This document shows, one piece after another, positions 30,133-38,263 of a stretch of 64,000 nt of DNA. The first letter of the stretch is position 1; every line of letters starts with the position of its first letter. A program made the position numbers and the translations under genes. Where the stretch lies: the NCBI RefSeq assembly GCF_039525805.1, contig NZ_BAAAHZ010000014.1; one strand, written 5' to 3'. The stretch comes from Dietzia natronolimnaea. Lineage in GTDB: Bacteria > Actinomycetota > Actinomycetes > Mycobacteriales > Mycobacteriaceae. The notes under the pieces were generated by a model. The model was not told where the DNA came from and searched no databases. It saw only the letters and a list, made by a program, of their open reading frames with translations.

Positions 30133-30725
30133 TTAGTTGTTCCTTTTTGCTTCTACTTCAGCTCTATCTTGATCCAGCTTCCAGATCATCAGTGCTTTGT
30201 CGATCTCGTCAGCCGGCTCATTCATCATTTCTTGGTGGCTCAGTCTGAACCGCTCTCGATACCGAAACTCCGCGATCTCCTGCACGATTCGCTCGGGTGC
30301 ACCGAGCCCACGCACTATTGCGTCTCGGAACTGTTCGTAGCTGTCTGCGGTGCGGTTTCGCTCGAAGTCGTGGAGGACGTAGTTTCCGTCCCGGTCACGC
30401 CTAAAGGGTCAGCGTCGTAACGCACCCCCGTCATATCCGCGAAGATCAGATCGACTACCTCGACAGGCAGTTCGGCGATGTCGTCTTTGGTTGCCGCTTC
30501 CAACTTGCCGCCGACTTCGAAGCGAAGTCGCCCGTCTACGAATTGGTCCTGGATCAGCTTGATGCCGATGTTGATCGCCGCTTCGTCATCGGTGGCATCG
30601 CCGGTGGTCTTGAGCCACTCGTTCTTCTCGGCGTAGGTCATCGGGCTCCAGGTGATGTAGCAGCCCTCAAGACCTTCAAACCGGTCGAGTGAAGTACGAC
30701 GGGTATAGGCGATCCGTCGTCCCAT
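30133..30725 (-). CDS. tail assembly chaperone G-T fusion made by -1 frameshift
   Basis: The 197-residue product runs in the upstream frame to Leu108 (PL at CCT TTA), slips back one base at CCCTTTA (30402-30408), and continues RRDRDGNYVLHDFERNRTAD to the stop at 30133. The downstream frame has a TGA immediately before the slip site, so it is reached only by frameshifting or internal starts. Such G/GT pairs precede the tape measure gene in most long-tailed phages and chaperone tail assembly. Confidence 0.85.
30315..30725 (-). CDS. tail assembly chaperone G (unshifted product)
   Basis: The 136-residue product without frameshift: MGRRIAYTRRTSLDRFEGLE at its start, and a Ser/Thr-rich tail after the slip site (TGTETTSSTTSSETAPQTA) that looks like low-constraint sequence. 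Its start overlaps the major tail protein stop. Confidence 0.88.
   Translation of the reverse strand: MGRRIAYTRRTSLDRFEGLEGCYITWSPMTYAEKNEWLKTTGDATDDEAAINIGIKLIQDQFVDGRLRFEVGGKLEAATKDDIAELPVEVVDLIFADMTGVRYDADPLGVTGTETTSSTTSSETAPQTATNSSETQ
30402..30408 (-). promoter_or_regulatory. slippery heptamer CCCTTTA
   Basis: On the minus strand the upstream frame reads GAC CCT TTA GGC, a canonical X XXY YYZ heptamer. A -1 slip gives CCC TTT AGG and opens the second chaperone frame. No pseudoknot was assessed. Confidence 0.88.
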
Positions 30726-31690
30726 TACGACGCCGCCTCATACGTTGCGCGGGTGTTCTTGAGCACCGCCTCGACGGAATAGCCCGCACTGAGGCTGTAC
30801 TCGCCCTTCAAGTTGAGGGTCTGTTTGACGGTCTCGTTGCGGTCCCCGGAGCGTTCGAGCTCTCGGGTGCGGACCTGCGGGAGAGTGAAGGTCAGCGAGC
30901 GGTCACCGTTCTGCAGCGTCACTTCCATGGCCTTGGCGGCGTTGTTCACGAAGTCGGCCTCGTACTGGGTGTCGGTATAGCGAATGACCAGCTCACCGGT
31001 GACGGTAAAGGCCCCACGGTCGAACTCTGGGGTATCGCCAGTACCGAGTGGGTTGAACGGTTCGCTAGGTCGCTCGAGGTTGAGCTTCGCGCTCACGGCC
31101 CGAAGGTTTGTAGCGCCAGCGAGGCCAGCGACGTTGCCGGCGAGCTTCACACTGATGTGCTTGCTAGTGAACTCAGTCTCGTCCACGAAGGCCGGAGACG
31201 CTGTCGTTGTCTGCCCTGGTCGAGCCTTGATGGCCGACGAGAACATCACCCAGTCGTCTGCTTCAGCAGTGAACTCGAGTGTGTCAACAGTTCCGTAGGA
31301 GTACTGCAGTGTCTCGAGCGGGTTGGAGCGGAGTACAGAGAGAGTCTTCGGGATGCTCGACTGCGCCATGCGGAAGGTGTGCGGGTAGATGCCGCTGGCA
31401 GCTGCTCCGGTTGTCGGGAGGCCGAAGAAGCCGGCAAGTAGGAAGCCGATGCCCTGATCTGCGACCTTGCCGCCGATCGTGCCTTCCATCCACTGCGAGG
31501 TGACCTCAGAGTCGCTGATCTCGTCGACGACGCCGATCGCGCTCTCATTCTCGATCACGTTGGTCTTGGACTGGAGTCCGTTGTCGTACCAGCGCACGTA
31601 GACCTGCGGTGCTACCGCGGTGCCTGGAGTCCCTTCGATACCGAGGCCAATCGCCTCGCGTCGTCCTATGTGTTGATCAGCTGTTGCCAT
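30725..31690 (-). CDS. major tail protein
   Basis: A 321-residue tail tube subunit starting MATADQHIGRREAIGLGIEG behind a GGAAGGTG ribosome site. The pattern (early GTPGTAVAPQVYVRW, central FTAEADDWVMFSSAIKA, late ITGELVIRYTDTQYEADFV-like strand) and position before the frameshifted chaperones support the call. Confidence 0.85.
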   Translation of the reverse strand: MATADQHIGRREAIGLGIEGTPGTAVAPQVYVRWYDNGLQSKTNVIENESAIGVVDEISDSEVTSQWMEGTIGGKVADQGIGFLLAGFFGLPTTGAAASGIYPHTFRMAQSSIPKTLSVLRSNPLETLQYSYGTVDTLEFTAEADDWVMFSSAIKARPGQTTTASPAFVDETEFTSKHISVKLAGNVAGLAGATNLRAVSAKLNLERPSEPFNPLGTGDTPEFDRGAFTVTGELVIRYTDTQYEADFVNNAAKAMEVTLQNGDRSLTFTLPQVRTRELERSGDRNETVKQTLNLKGEYSLSAGYSVEAVLKNTRATYEAAS

Positions 31691-31868
31691 CACCTTCCTC
31701 TCTTGATTTATCACTAAGTTGATTTGCTACATCATCAATGCTGGCCGCCATTACTTCTCCACGACCGGGAACGTAAAACGGATACAGCTCTGTCTTCGCA
31801 GGTTGCTCACTCGGCCGCTTTGCTGCGGATTTCTTTCGTTCTGACCGGTTGGATTTCGATGCCTTCAT
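31677..31868 (-). CDS. small basic protein before the major tail gene
   Basis: A 63-residue protein, MKASKSNRSERKKSAAKRPS at the N-terminus and an acidic C-terminus. Its end overlaps the major tail start by 14 bases. No family recognised. Its position suggests a tail or neck accessory, but it could be dispensable. Confidence 0.55.
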   Translation of the reverse strand: MKASKSNRSERKKSAAKRPSEQPAKTELYPFYVPGRGEVMAASIDDVANQLSDKSREEGDGNS

Positions 31869-31908
31869 CTAATTCCAACATCTTCAATTACGAGATAATT
31901 GTCAAGCG

Positions 31909-32403
31909 CTACGGCGCGGGCTTTACGTCTACCGAATAACGGATCGTGAACTGCACGTGCGCCTCTTGCGTCAAGATTCCGACGTCTCCCTCCAGGCGAG
32001 GTACGAGGCCGTACTGCACGCTGAGGTTCGTAGCGAGCGCTGTCAGCCCTTGTGTGCCCATGGCGCGCAGGGCGTACTTGATGGTGTCCGGCTCGTAATC
32101 TCCGGTCGCCGTGTTCCGCGCCCCAACGATGCGTCGGAGCTTGCGGCTGGTCAGATTGAGCGGGTCGACGTTGTCGCTGTAGTCGTCGGCCTTGTTGTAG
32201 ACGGCCTTGATCATGACGGTCTCGGTGACGTCGTCCTCGCCCCAGGACCCGCGCTCAGTCTCGTCGTTCGTCTGATCGACGATCAGGCAAGGCAGGTTAA
32301 AGGTCGGGATCTGGTCCGGGTCGCCGTCGTAGTACTCCTTGAAGTGGTCACCGAACGTGTCCTTCATTAACTTGAGCAATCGCTGCGTGGTCTCGTCGTA
32401 CAT
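31909..32403 (-). CDS. tail terminator-like protein
   Basis: A 164-residue protein, MYDETTQRLLKLMKDTFGDH, in the usual tail terminator position before the major tail gene. The ending VQFTIRYSVDVKP is typical of such neck proteins. The ATG directly follows the previous gene's TAG. Confidence 0.68.
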   Translation of the reverse strand: MYDETTQRLLKLMKDTFGDHFKEYYDGDPDQIPTFNLPCLIVDQTNDETERGSWGEDDVTETVMIKAVYNKADDYSDNVDPLNLTSRKLRRIVGARNTATGDYEPDTIKYALRAMGTQGLTALATNLSVQYGLVPRLEGDVGILTQEAHVQFTIRYSVDVKPAP

Positions 32404-32880
32404 CTAGGCAACCTCCTTCTCTTTGATGGTTCGGGCTATCCGGGCGTTCACGATCTTCACGATCTCGAAGTAGGTCGGATCGCCGTGCTTCACCGCCATC
32501 ATCGGGCGGTACGGCATGATCGTCCGCGGCCCATCGGACTGGTGGTAAACGAAGTGTCTGGCCTTGTTGGTGATCTCCACCTCGAGCGGCTTGCTGCTGT
32601 AGCTGAAGGACCGCTGCATCGTCCCGGTGCGTATGAGCATCGGAGCACCCGAGTAGATGCGTGCTTTGCGGGCGGCGTACTTCGTGCTCAGGCGCGGCCA
32701 CGGGTGACCGATGACTGAGCCACGGGAGGCGAACACTTCGTTGCCGAAGTAGCGCTTCAGGTACTTGCCCACGTCCTGCATAGCGGGTCGCAGGTCCCGG
32801 AGCTCGAGACCGACTTCTCGCAGCATCTGGGCGACTTCGCGCCCTCCGGTGATGTCGATATGGACCGTATCGGCGGCCAC
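32404..32880 (-). CDS. neck / virion morphogenesis protein (HK97 gp10-like)
   Basis: A 158-residue protein with the helical start GGREVAQMLREVGLELRDL and the segment GHPWPRLSTKYAARKARIYS, typical of phage virion-morphogenesis neck proteins. GTG start one base after the previous stop. Confidence 0.75.
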   Translation of the reverse strand: MAADTVHIDITGGREVAQMLREVGLELRDLRPAMQDVGKYLKRYFGNEVFASRGSVIGHPWPRLSTKYAARKARIYSGAPMLIRTGTMQRSFSYSSKPLEVEITNKARHFVYHQSDGPRTIMPYRPMMAVKHGDPTYFEIVKIVNARIARTIKEKEVA

Positions 32881-32881
32881 G

Positions 32882-33784
32882 CTAGAACCTCATGTCCATG
32901 CGAAACGCGCGGTAGTCATCTGGTCCGGGATAGAAGCCGATTGAACTGTCGACGAGGTCTGCACCGGCGTCGTCGCTGATCGATGACTCTTTGGACTGCA
33001 GTGCCATGAGCTTCGCCTGCGCTTCCTTGAGTCGTGGCTCCCAGAGATCACGTCGGCCTGGATAGGCACTCTGCTGCAGGTACGCAGCGGCGAGCTTGAT
33101 GGTGAGCGTCTTGATCAGACCCGGTACCGGATCGAAAGGGACCTTGTCCCCGTAGACGTTGCGAAGAGCGGCGTTGATCTCGTTCTGCGCGTTCGTACGG
33201 CATTGAGCGACGAGCGTGTCCTTGAGGTTGTGCGCGTCGAGGAAGCCGGCCTCTTCACGGATCTCCCGGAGCGAGCAGTAGTTGCCGAAGCCCTGGCCAC
33301 GTACGGCCTTGGCGTCCGCCAGTGACGTCTCCTCGGTGGTGTCGAGGTTGGTGTAGGTGAACTTGTACCAGTGGTCCGCCGTGCCATTGGCGTCCCGGTA
33401 GTAGGTGCTCTGGCTGTCGCTGTCGATGGCGCGGGTTCCAAGCGGTACAAAGTCGCTGTCAGGCGGCACGCTGCCGTTGCTACTCAGCGCTCTGTAGATG
33501 CGGATGGTGTCGCCGATGACGCTCGTGATGTTGGCATAAGCGATATGCGAGTGCTGTAGCGGTCCTGCGACCGTGAGTTGGGTTGCACTCTCGACAGAAG
33601 CAACGACGGCCCTCTCGCAGCGCTCCATGCCCAACGAGCCCACATAAAGGACGTCATTGATGCCGTATCCGGCTGTGCTGACGACGCGAAGCACGGTGTC
33701 CCCGCTGTCGGCAGCTTCAAGCAGCTGGCTGCGCTCTCTGATGTTCTGTGGTGCAAATGATTCGATTATGAGGGTTGATGCCAT
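32882..33784 (-). CDS. head-tail connector protein
   Basis: A 300-residue protein starting MASTLIIESFAPQNIRERSQ with AGGAAAC upstream. The N-terminal part is beta-rich. The C-terminal part (CSLREIREEAGFLDAHNLKD, IKLAAAYLQQSAYPGRRDLW) resembles gp6-like connector helices. The frame is open further upstream, but that part is not protein-like. Confidence 0.72.
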   Translation of the reverse strand: MASTLIIESFAPQNIRERSQLLEAADSGDTVLRVVSTAGYGINDVLYVGSLGMERCERAVVASVESATQLTVAGPLQHSHIAYANITSVIGDTIRIYRALSSNGSVPPDSDFVPLGTRAIDSDSQSTYYRDANGTADHWYKFTYTNLDTTEETSLADAKAVRGQGFGNYCSLREIREEAGFLDAHNLKDTLVAQCRTNAQNEINAALRNVYGDKVPFDPVPGLIKTLTIKLAAAYLQQSAYPGRRDLWEPRLKEAQAKLMALQSKESSISDDAGADLVDSSIGFYPGPDDYRAFRMDMRF

Positions 33785-34004
33785 GCAATGTGTTTCCTGG
33801 TTATACCCCTCAATATGGACTGGACTGCCGGGAGCGTCAAGGTCGTCGTGCGGCCTAACACTGAGCTCAGGCAACGAGCCCGTGCCCCTCGCCGAAGGGG
33901 CAGACATGGACGCGCCGAGCAGATAAGCTCACGCTCATCTGCCGCAGACTGAGTTGCCGACCACCCATCTCGGCCCTGCGCTCGCACTACGAACGGTCGA
34001 AACC

Positions 34005-34685
34005 ATGAACTCATCTTCCGCTCAGCCCGGCGAACCCGACACGATCCGCGCGAGAGCACACCGCTGGAGCGTCCCGCCGAAGGTCGCCGCACTCGCGATC
34101 GCGGTCACCGCGATAGGTGGCATGAGCGCCGCCTGCTCCTCAGGCGAGTCCGCAGGCGGAGTCCTGTCCGGAGGAGGACGCGAGGTCATTGCGGGCGAAG
34201 AGTGTTTAGCTCGCACGGATATTCACAACATAGGCACATACTCGCCAGTAAGTTACGACACTACTGATCCGCTGGGAAATTTAAGGCCGTTCCCTGATTT
34301 GATCATAAATCGTGATGGTTTACAAATTCATGACGGACTAGCCTCGGAAGAGCAGGCGCCATTTGGCACCCGGGTGGAACCGAGCACCTTATCAAAAGAG
34401 CAAAATGCACAACTTGACGAAAGTTACAAGGAACTAGTCAATCAAATCTCGCAGCAATTAGGCACTTCTATTTCTGAATTCCAAAACGGACATCCTCCGG
34501 TTATGCCAGATCTTCAGAATGGTATCGTTGTTTTGTATGGTGAAGACCTAACTAGTACCTTCAAGCCATGGTCGGAAAATGAAGAGCTATATACAGATGG
34601 TGTCGCTGATAGTGAAGATTTGCATGTGTGTGTCGGCGCTCGCACTAGCCAGGGAGATATCTCGTCGAGTCAGTATATTCGCTAG
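34005..34685 (+). CDS. lipoprotein moron inside the late region
   Basis: A 226-residue protein reading against the late operon. The N-terminus has a basic stretch, a hydrophobic segment (VAALAIAVTAIGGMSAAC) and a lipobox-like MSAAC, so an outward lipoprotein is likely. The mature part (EECLARTDIHNIGTYSPVSY onward) matches nothing I know. Base use becomes more AT-rich after the signal region. Together with the converging nuclease gene it forms an inserted pair. Superinfection exclusion is a common role for such genes, but is inference here. Confidence 0.78.
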   Translation: MNSSSAQPGEPDTIRARAHRWSVPPKVAALAIAVTAIGGMSAACSSGESAGGVLSGGGREVIAGEECLARTDIHNIGTYSPVSYDTTDPLGNLRPFPDLIINRDGLQIHDGLASEEQAPFGTRVEPSTLSKEQNAQLDESYKELVNQISQQLGTSISEFQNGHPPVMPDLQNGIVVLYGEDLTSTFKPWSENEELYTDGVADSEDLHVCVGARTSQGDISSSQYIR

Positions 34686-34705
34686 TGCGATCTATAGGCC
34701 CAAAC

Positions 34706-35170
34706 TCACGGCCACCACAGCAGCACCGTCCCGCTCAGAACAACGATCAGGACCACCGTCAGCAGCGCAACCAACTTCCAGTCAGTCGGTGGCGGTGGCA
34801 CCTCCGCGCCAGCCCTCTCCAGCACTCGCCTCGCCGCGGGGTTCACCGCCTCGGCTGCCCCCACCGGGTCGTACGTATATAGTGCCATGCCGACCTGGTC
34901 CGCGTACTCGATAGCTTGAGCGCTGTAGCCACTGGCGCTGAAGAAGAAGAGCTGCTCGGTGCCGGTCCCCCGTGCGCCGACGAGCTTCTGACAGTCTGGC
35001 CGTCCAGTGACGCCGCCCTTCCACTTCACTTGGGCCAGTGCACGCGAGGATCTTACGTCGATTCCGCCGTCTGCTCCGCCACCCCCAGCTACGGCATCCG
35101 AGTAGCCGAATTCCCGCATTCTGAGTGCGGCGTTCAATTCAGCTTGATGTGGCGTCGTGATGTATTGCAT
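34706..35170 (-). CDS. membrane-tethered Mrr-like restriction endonuclease (first copy)
   Basis: A 154-residue protein with an Mrr-type PD-(D/E)XK core: GADGGIDVRSS, then ALAQVKWKG, giving the D...QxK form of the active site. QKLVGARGTGTEQLFFFSAS and AIEYADQVGMALYTYD complete the fold. A proline hinge leads to one C-terminal membrane helix (VALLTVVLIVVLSGTVLLWW). Mrr family enzymes cut methylated or foreign DNA. A second, longer copy lies at 53940-54656. Confidence 0.83.
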   Translation of the reverse strand: MQYITTPHQAELNAALRMREFGYSDAVAGGGGADGGIDVRSSRALAQVKWKGGVTGRPDCQKLVGARGTGTEQLFFFSASGYSAQAIEYADQVGMALYTYDPVGAAEAVNPAARRVLERAGAEVPPPPTDWKLVALLTVVLIVVLSGTVLLWWP

Positions 35171-35206
35171 CTACTCTTAAACTAAACTATTGCGGACAAA
35201 ACGAAA

Positions 35207-35228
35207 GGACCGCCCATCAGGACGGCCC
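35207..35228 (-). terminator. terminator separating head genes from the Mrr-like gene
   Basis: On the minus strand GGGCCGTCC and GGGCGGTCC form a nine-pair stem (two G-U pairs) with a four-base loop, followed by TTTCGTTTT. It should stop late transcription from the capsid genes, so the genes to the left need read-through or other promoters. Confidence 0.75.
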
Positions 35229-35248
35229 TCGTCGTTGGTCTGCCAGGA

Positions 35249-35452
35249 CTATTTCGCCTGCGCAGCCTTCTTCTTGACTTCTGGCGCCTTAGTTTGCGGA
35301 GCAGTAGTCTCTGGCTTCGCTTGCGCTACCGCCTTCGCTGCTCCACTCTCTATGAGAGCCTTCGCCTGGCCTTCAGGGCAGTCGAACTGCTCACCAGGCG
35401 CGACACCCACGTTGTCGTGAGTGATGTGCCCGAGTGCTTCGAGACGTGCCAC
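35249..35452 (-). CDS. small head-region protein
   Basis: A 67-residue protein, MARLEALGHITHDNVGVAPG, with a Lys/Ala-rich C-terminal tail. GTG start overlapping the previous TAG by one base. Similar short proteins follow capsid genes in siphoviruses; exact role unknown. Confidence 0.68.
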   Translation of the reverse strand: MARLEALGHITHDNVGVAPGEQFDCPEGQAKALIESGAAKAVAQAKPETTAPQTKAPEVKKKAAQAK

Positions 35453-35619
35453 TACGCGTCCTCCAGCGCCTGAACTCGCGCTGCAAGTGCCTCGATGGCA
35501 TCCTGCAGGTCGCCGGCAGCGACGCCGTTTGTGGCGTCAGCTGCTACTTGGACCGTGCTCGCATCGACTTCTATGCCAACCAGCTTCGCTCCTTTGAATC
35601 CAACTTCTGTACGTGCCAT
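35452..35619 (-). CDS. small head protein
   Basis: A 55-residue protein starting MARTEVGFKGAKLVGIEVDA with an AGGAGGT ribosome site, ending in a short helical segment (AIEALAARVQALEDA). It follows the major capsid gene. Possibly a capsid-associated or fibre-like trimer. Confidence 0.68.
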   Translation of the reverse strand: MARTEVGFKGAKLVGIEVDASTVQVAADATNGVAAGDLQDAIEALAARVQALEDA

Positions 35620-35630
35620 TGCTGGACCTC

Positions 35631-36557
35631 CTACGCGACTGCGTCTTTGATTAGGTAGAAGCACTCGGTGTTCATGATGATGTGGTCGTACTGGTCGCGG
35701 ACCACGATCTCTGTGCCTGGAGGGTTGTTCATCGCCTCTTTAGTCACTTCACGAGCGTTCTCAAGTCGGAACTTGTAACCACCGTTGATTTCCTTGCGGC
35801 CTGGACGTGGTGTCACGTAGCCGAGCCATGCGTTCTTGCCCCAGACACTTGAGAATGCATCGCTGACGCCTTCTTTGCCTGTGTTCGCTTGTGCGCGGCC
35901 TACAACGATGCGCTCGATACCGAATGGTCGGAACAGTGCGAGCATCGCTTCCTCAGTGATGACGCCGGTCTGGCTCCACTTGATGCGGTCAAGCAGTTCA
36001 GGGTGCAGGATCAAGTTGTCGTACACGTCTGAGCCCATGAAGAGCGTGTTGTACTTCTTGAAGCTCGCTGTCTGAGCCGCAGTCTTGAGGACCTGGAACG
36101 GAGTCGAGTTCTCATCGTTCCACTGGCTTGTGCCGCTGAGCGTTGTGTTCTGTGTGATCACGCTAGTGTTGCTGAGCTGAGCTGCGAGAGCTGACTCGTC
36201 GATGAGGGCCATCTTCTGGTGCAGGTTCTCGACCGCGTCGGACTCTGGCTCGAACGGATCGTCAGTGAGCTGGTAGTCAGCTCGTGTCACGAAGTCGCTG
36301 AGCGCGTGCTCGTTGAGCGGTCCGAAGACGTCGACGCCACGGTTCAGTGACACGCGTTTCGCTTTCGCTTCACCTGTACGGACTGAGCTGGTCGGGATGA
36401 TCAGCGAGTCTTTGAGGTACTTGCCAACTTCGAATGTTGGTTTCTTCACGACCACTTCAGGGAAGATGAGGTCTGAGATGAAGTCTTTGTCTTGGTTCAT
36501 CCAAGCGGTGCTGACGTTAGTCAGTCGCTGATCTTGGAATATTGGTGCGTTTGCCAT
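35631..36557 (-). CDS. major capsid protein
   Basis: A 308-residue major capsid protein of the E-like type. It begins MANAPIFQDQRLTNVSTAWM and shows the family segment DVFGPLNEHALSDFVTRADY and a C-terminal PPGTEIVVRDQYDHIIMNTE. Neighbours are the protease-scaffold and decoration genes on one side and connectors on the other. The ribosome leader is GAGACAACTGAATATG. Confidence 0.9.
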   Translation of the reverse strand: MANAPIFQDQRLTNVSTAWMNQDKDFISDLIFPEVVVKKPTFEVGKYLKDSLIIPTSSVRTGEAKAKRVSLNRGVDVFGPLNEHALSDFVTRADYQLTDDPFEPESDAVENLHQKMALIDESALAAQLSNTSVITQNTTLSGTSQWNDENSTPFQVLKTAAQTASFKKYNTLFMGSDVYDNLILHPELLDRIKWSQTGVITEEAMLALFRPFGIERIVVGRAQANTGKEGVSDAFSSVWGKNAWLGYVTPRPGRKEINGGYKFRLENAREVTKEAMNNPPGTEIVVRDQYDHIIMNTECFYLIKDAVA

Positions 36558-36576
36558 ATTCAGTTGTCTCTACTTT

Positions 36577-36948
36577 CTAATACTTTTCGTTAGCTTTTAT
36601 GTACTCGCCGATTTCACCTGCAGCGAACGCGCGGACTGCGCGACCGATTACTCGGTTGCCAGCTGTGGTTGTAGCCACGGCTTGTCCGTTTGCATCTGAG
36701 GTGATGAATGCGTCTTTCGAGATGATTGCCGCAGCTTTCACGCGGAACGTACCTTGTCCGTTCACTGTGACTACTTCTGCAGTCTCACCAGCTTTCGGCT
36801 CGTTGTCGAGGACGCCGACGATTGCGTCAGTAGCAGCTGCTGCGAGAACAACTTTGCCGTCCGAATTAAGTTTGACAATGTGGTAGCGCTTGCCGGACAG
36901 GTTTGCACCTGCGACAGCTGTGTATCGATCGCCTGGTTGGTATGACAT
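36577..36948 (-). CDS. head decoration protein (DUF2190-like)
   Basis: A 123-residue beta-rich protein, MSYQPGDRYTAVAGANLSGK, with features of capsid-stabilising proteins (AIVGVLDNEPKAGETAEVVT, GNRVIGRAVRAFAAGEIGE). It starts immediately after the protease-scaffold stop. Confidence 0.8.
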   Translation of the reverse strand: MSYQPGDRYTAVAGANLSGKRYHIVKLNSDGKVVLAAAATDAIVGVLDNEPKAGETAEVVTVNGQGTFRVKAAAIISKDAFITSDANGQAVATTTAGNRVIGRAVRAFAAGEIGEYIKANEKY

Positions 36949-37638
36949 CTATGCCTCCTCTTCTTCTTTAACTCGGGCAGCGAGGGCGGTGTCGCTGGCG
37001 AGGATTTCTTTTTGTGCCTGGTAGTAGGTCTGGACCTTGCCGGCCTCACGTGAGGCGGTGATCTTCTCTACAACCTTCTGGTGCAGCTCTGTGCTGGCCT
37101 GGACCTTTGCGTCCCGTCCGGTGTCACCGAGCTCTTTGCCGATGGCTTCGTTGGCCGGTAGCGCCTCAAGCTGAGTCTCCAAAGCTTTGCGGGCTTCACC
37201 ACGTGATGCGAGCAGTGTGCTCGCCCAGTTGTCGCGCTGGTCCTGTTTGATCTGGCCAGCTGTGATTCGAGCATCTAGGAACTCGTTCACTTCTTTGGTA
37301 TCGATCTTCGAGCGAAGAGCTTCATTCTCGTCGCGTGATGCTTTGAGCTGTTTCTCGAGCTCTGACACGCGGCCAGCGATGGCGCTAGCTTCGATCTTCG
37401 TTGCCTCTTGCGCTTTGCTGGCTTCCTCGGCAGCCGCAGCGTCTGCAGCTTCCTTATCAGCCTTGGCCTTAGCTTCTGCTTCTGCAGCAGCTTTCGCGGC
37501 CTCATCGTCAGCGTCGTCGGTCAAACCGAGGTTCGTGCGCTCTTCCGCTGTCAGTTCTGCCTTGTTATCTACGAGGAACTGTTTTTCCTCGTCGGTGAGG
37601 TCTTTCACCTCCTTGGCGCGTAGTTCTTCTACGTTCAT
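36949..37638 (-). CDS. nested scaffold protein from an internal start
   Basis: Inside the protease gene and in the same frame, an ATG (37638) is preceded by AAGGAGA with a four-base gap, a stronger site than most in this operon. The 229-residue product MNVEELRAKEVKDLTDEE would be the scaffold alone. Nested protease/scaffold genes are well known in lambda and Mu. Confidence 0.65.
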   Translation of the reverse strand: MNVEELRAKEVKDLTDEEKQFLVDNKAELTAEERTNLGLTDDADDEAAKAAAEAEAKAKADKEAADAAAAEEASKAQEATKIEASAIAGRVSELEKQLKASRDENEALRSKIDTKEVNEFLDARITAGQIKQDQRDNWASTLLASRGEARKALETQLEALPANEAIGKELGDTGRDAKVQASTELHQKVVEKITASREAGKVQTYYQAQKEILASDTALAARVKEEEEA

Positions 37639-38202
37639 GCGTTCTCCTTGATTACTTTTATCGCTCACTTCCGAGCCCCGGCTCGCCTTCACTGCCTTGG
37701 TAGGCGGGACGCGCGAGGCGGTGATCGGTTGAAGCTTCTTGAATAGGGGGATGTTGGTGAGTGCTGCCCCGGTCAACACGTTGTCCACGAAGGTGAACTC
37801 TTGCTCGGGGTCCTCCCACGGGCAGCCGCGGGGATTGAACTCGGGACTGAGGTACGCCCACTCGCCATCCTTGATTGCCTGCTCAGCGGCAGGGGTCCAC
37901 TCGACGTCGCCGAGCAATGCTGCGGTGCCGTCGACGGCACTGACGTAGACCCGCTTGATCCAGCCGGCAGCCTTGTCAGCTATCATGTGGCCGTAGTTAA
38001 CCGGCGCTTTCACGCTGTCTTCGACGACCAGACCGACGCCTTCGTCGAAGTGCGCAGCCATCTCGTTGAGATCTTCCCCTGTGAGCTCGAAGTCTCCATG
38101 CCAGGGGGTGTTCCAGGTTCCTGCTTTAAGCAGGTTGATAGTGGTCGGCGCTTGGCCGTTGCTATCTGCTTTGATTGCGGTTTTAGTTACGAAGCCTTTC
38201 AT
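36949..38202 (-). CDS. prohead protease fused to scaffold
   Basis: A 417-residue protein. The first 160 or so residues look like a Mu-I-type phage protease (GVGLVVEDSVKAPVNYGH, GEWAYLSPEFNPRG, LTGAALTNIPLFKKL). From about residue 189 a charged helical scaffold follows (DDEAAKAAAEAEAKAKADKE and coiled coil). The protease would cut itself from the scaffold during head maturation. An internal start within it is listed separately. Confidence 0.82.
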   Translation of the reverse strand: MKGFVTKTAIKADSNGQAPTTINLLKAGTWNTPWHGDFELTGEDLNEMAAHFDEGVGLVVEDSVKAPVNYGHMIADKAAGWIKRVYVSAVDGTAALLGDVEWTPAAEQAIKDGEWAYLSPEFNPRGCPWEDPEQEFTFVDNVLTGAALTNIPLFKKLQPITASRVPPTKAVKASRGSEVSDKSNQGERMNVEELRAKEVKDLTDEEKQFLVDNKAELTAEERTNLGLTDDADDEAAKAAAEAEAKAKADKEAADAAAAEEASKAQEATKIEASAIAGRVSELEKQLKASRDENEALRSKIDTKEVNEFLDARITAGQIKQDQRDNWASTLLASRGEARKALETQLEALPANEAIGKELGDTGRDAKVQASTELHQKVVEKITASREAGKVQTYYQAQKEILASDTALAARVKEEEEA

Positions 38203-38263
38203 ATCTACTTCTGAACATGAGGAAGTAGGAGGCTTTTGTCAATAGCGAGAGTGCCTTATCTCG

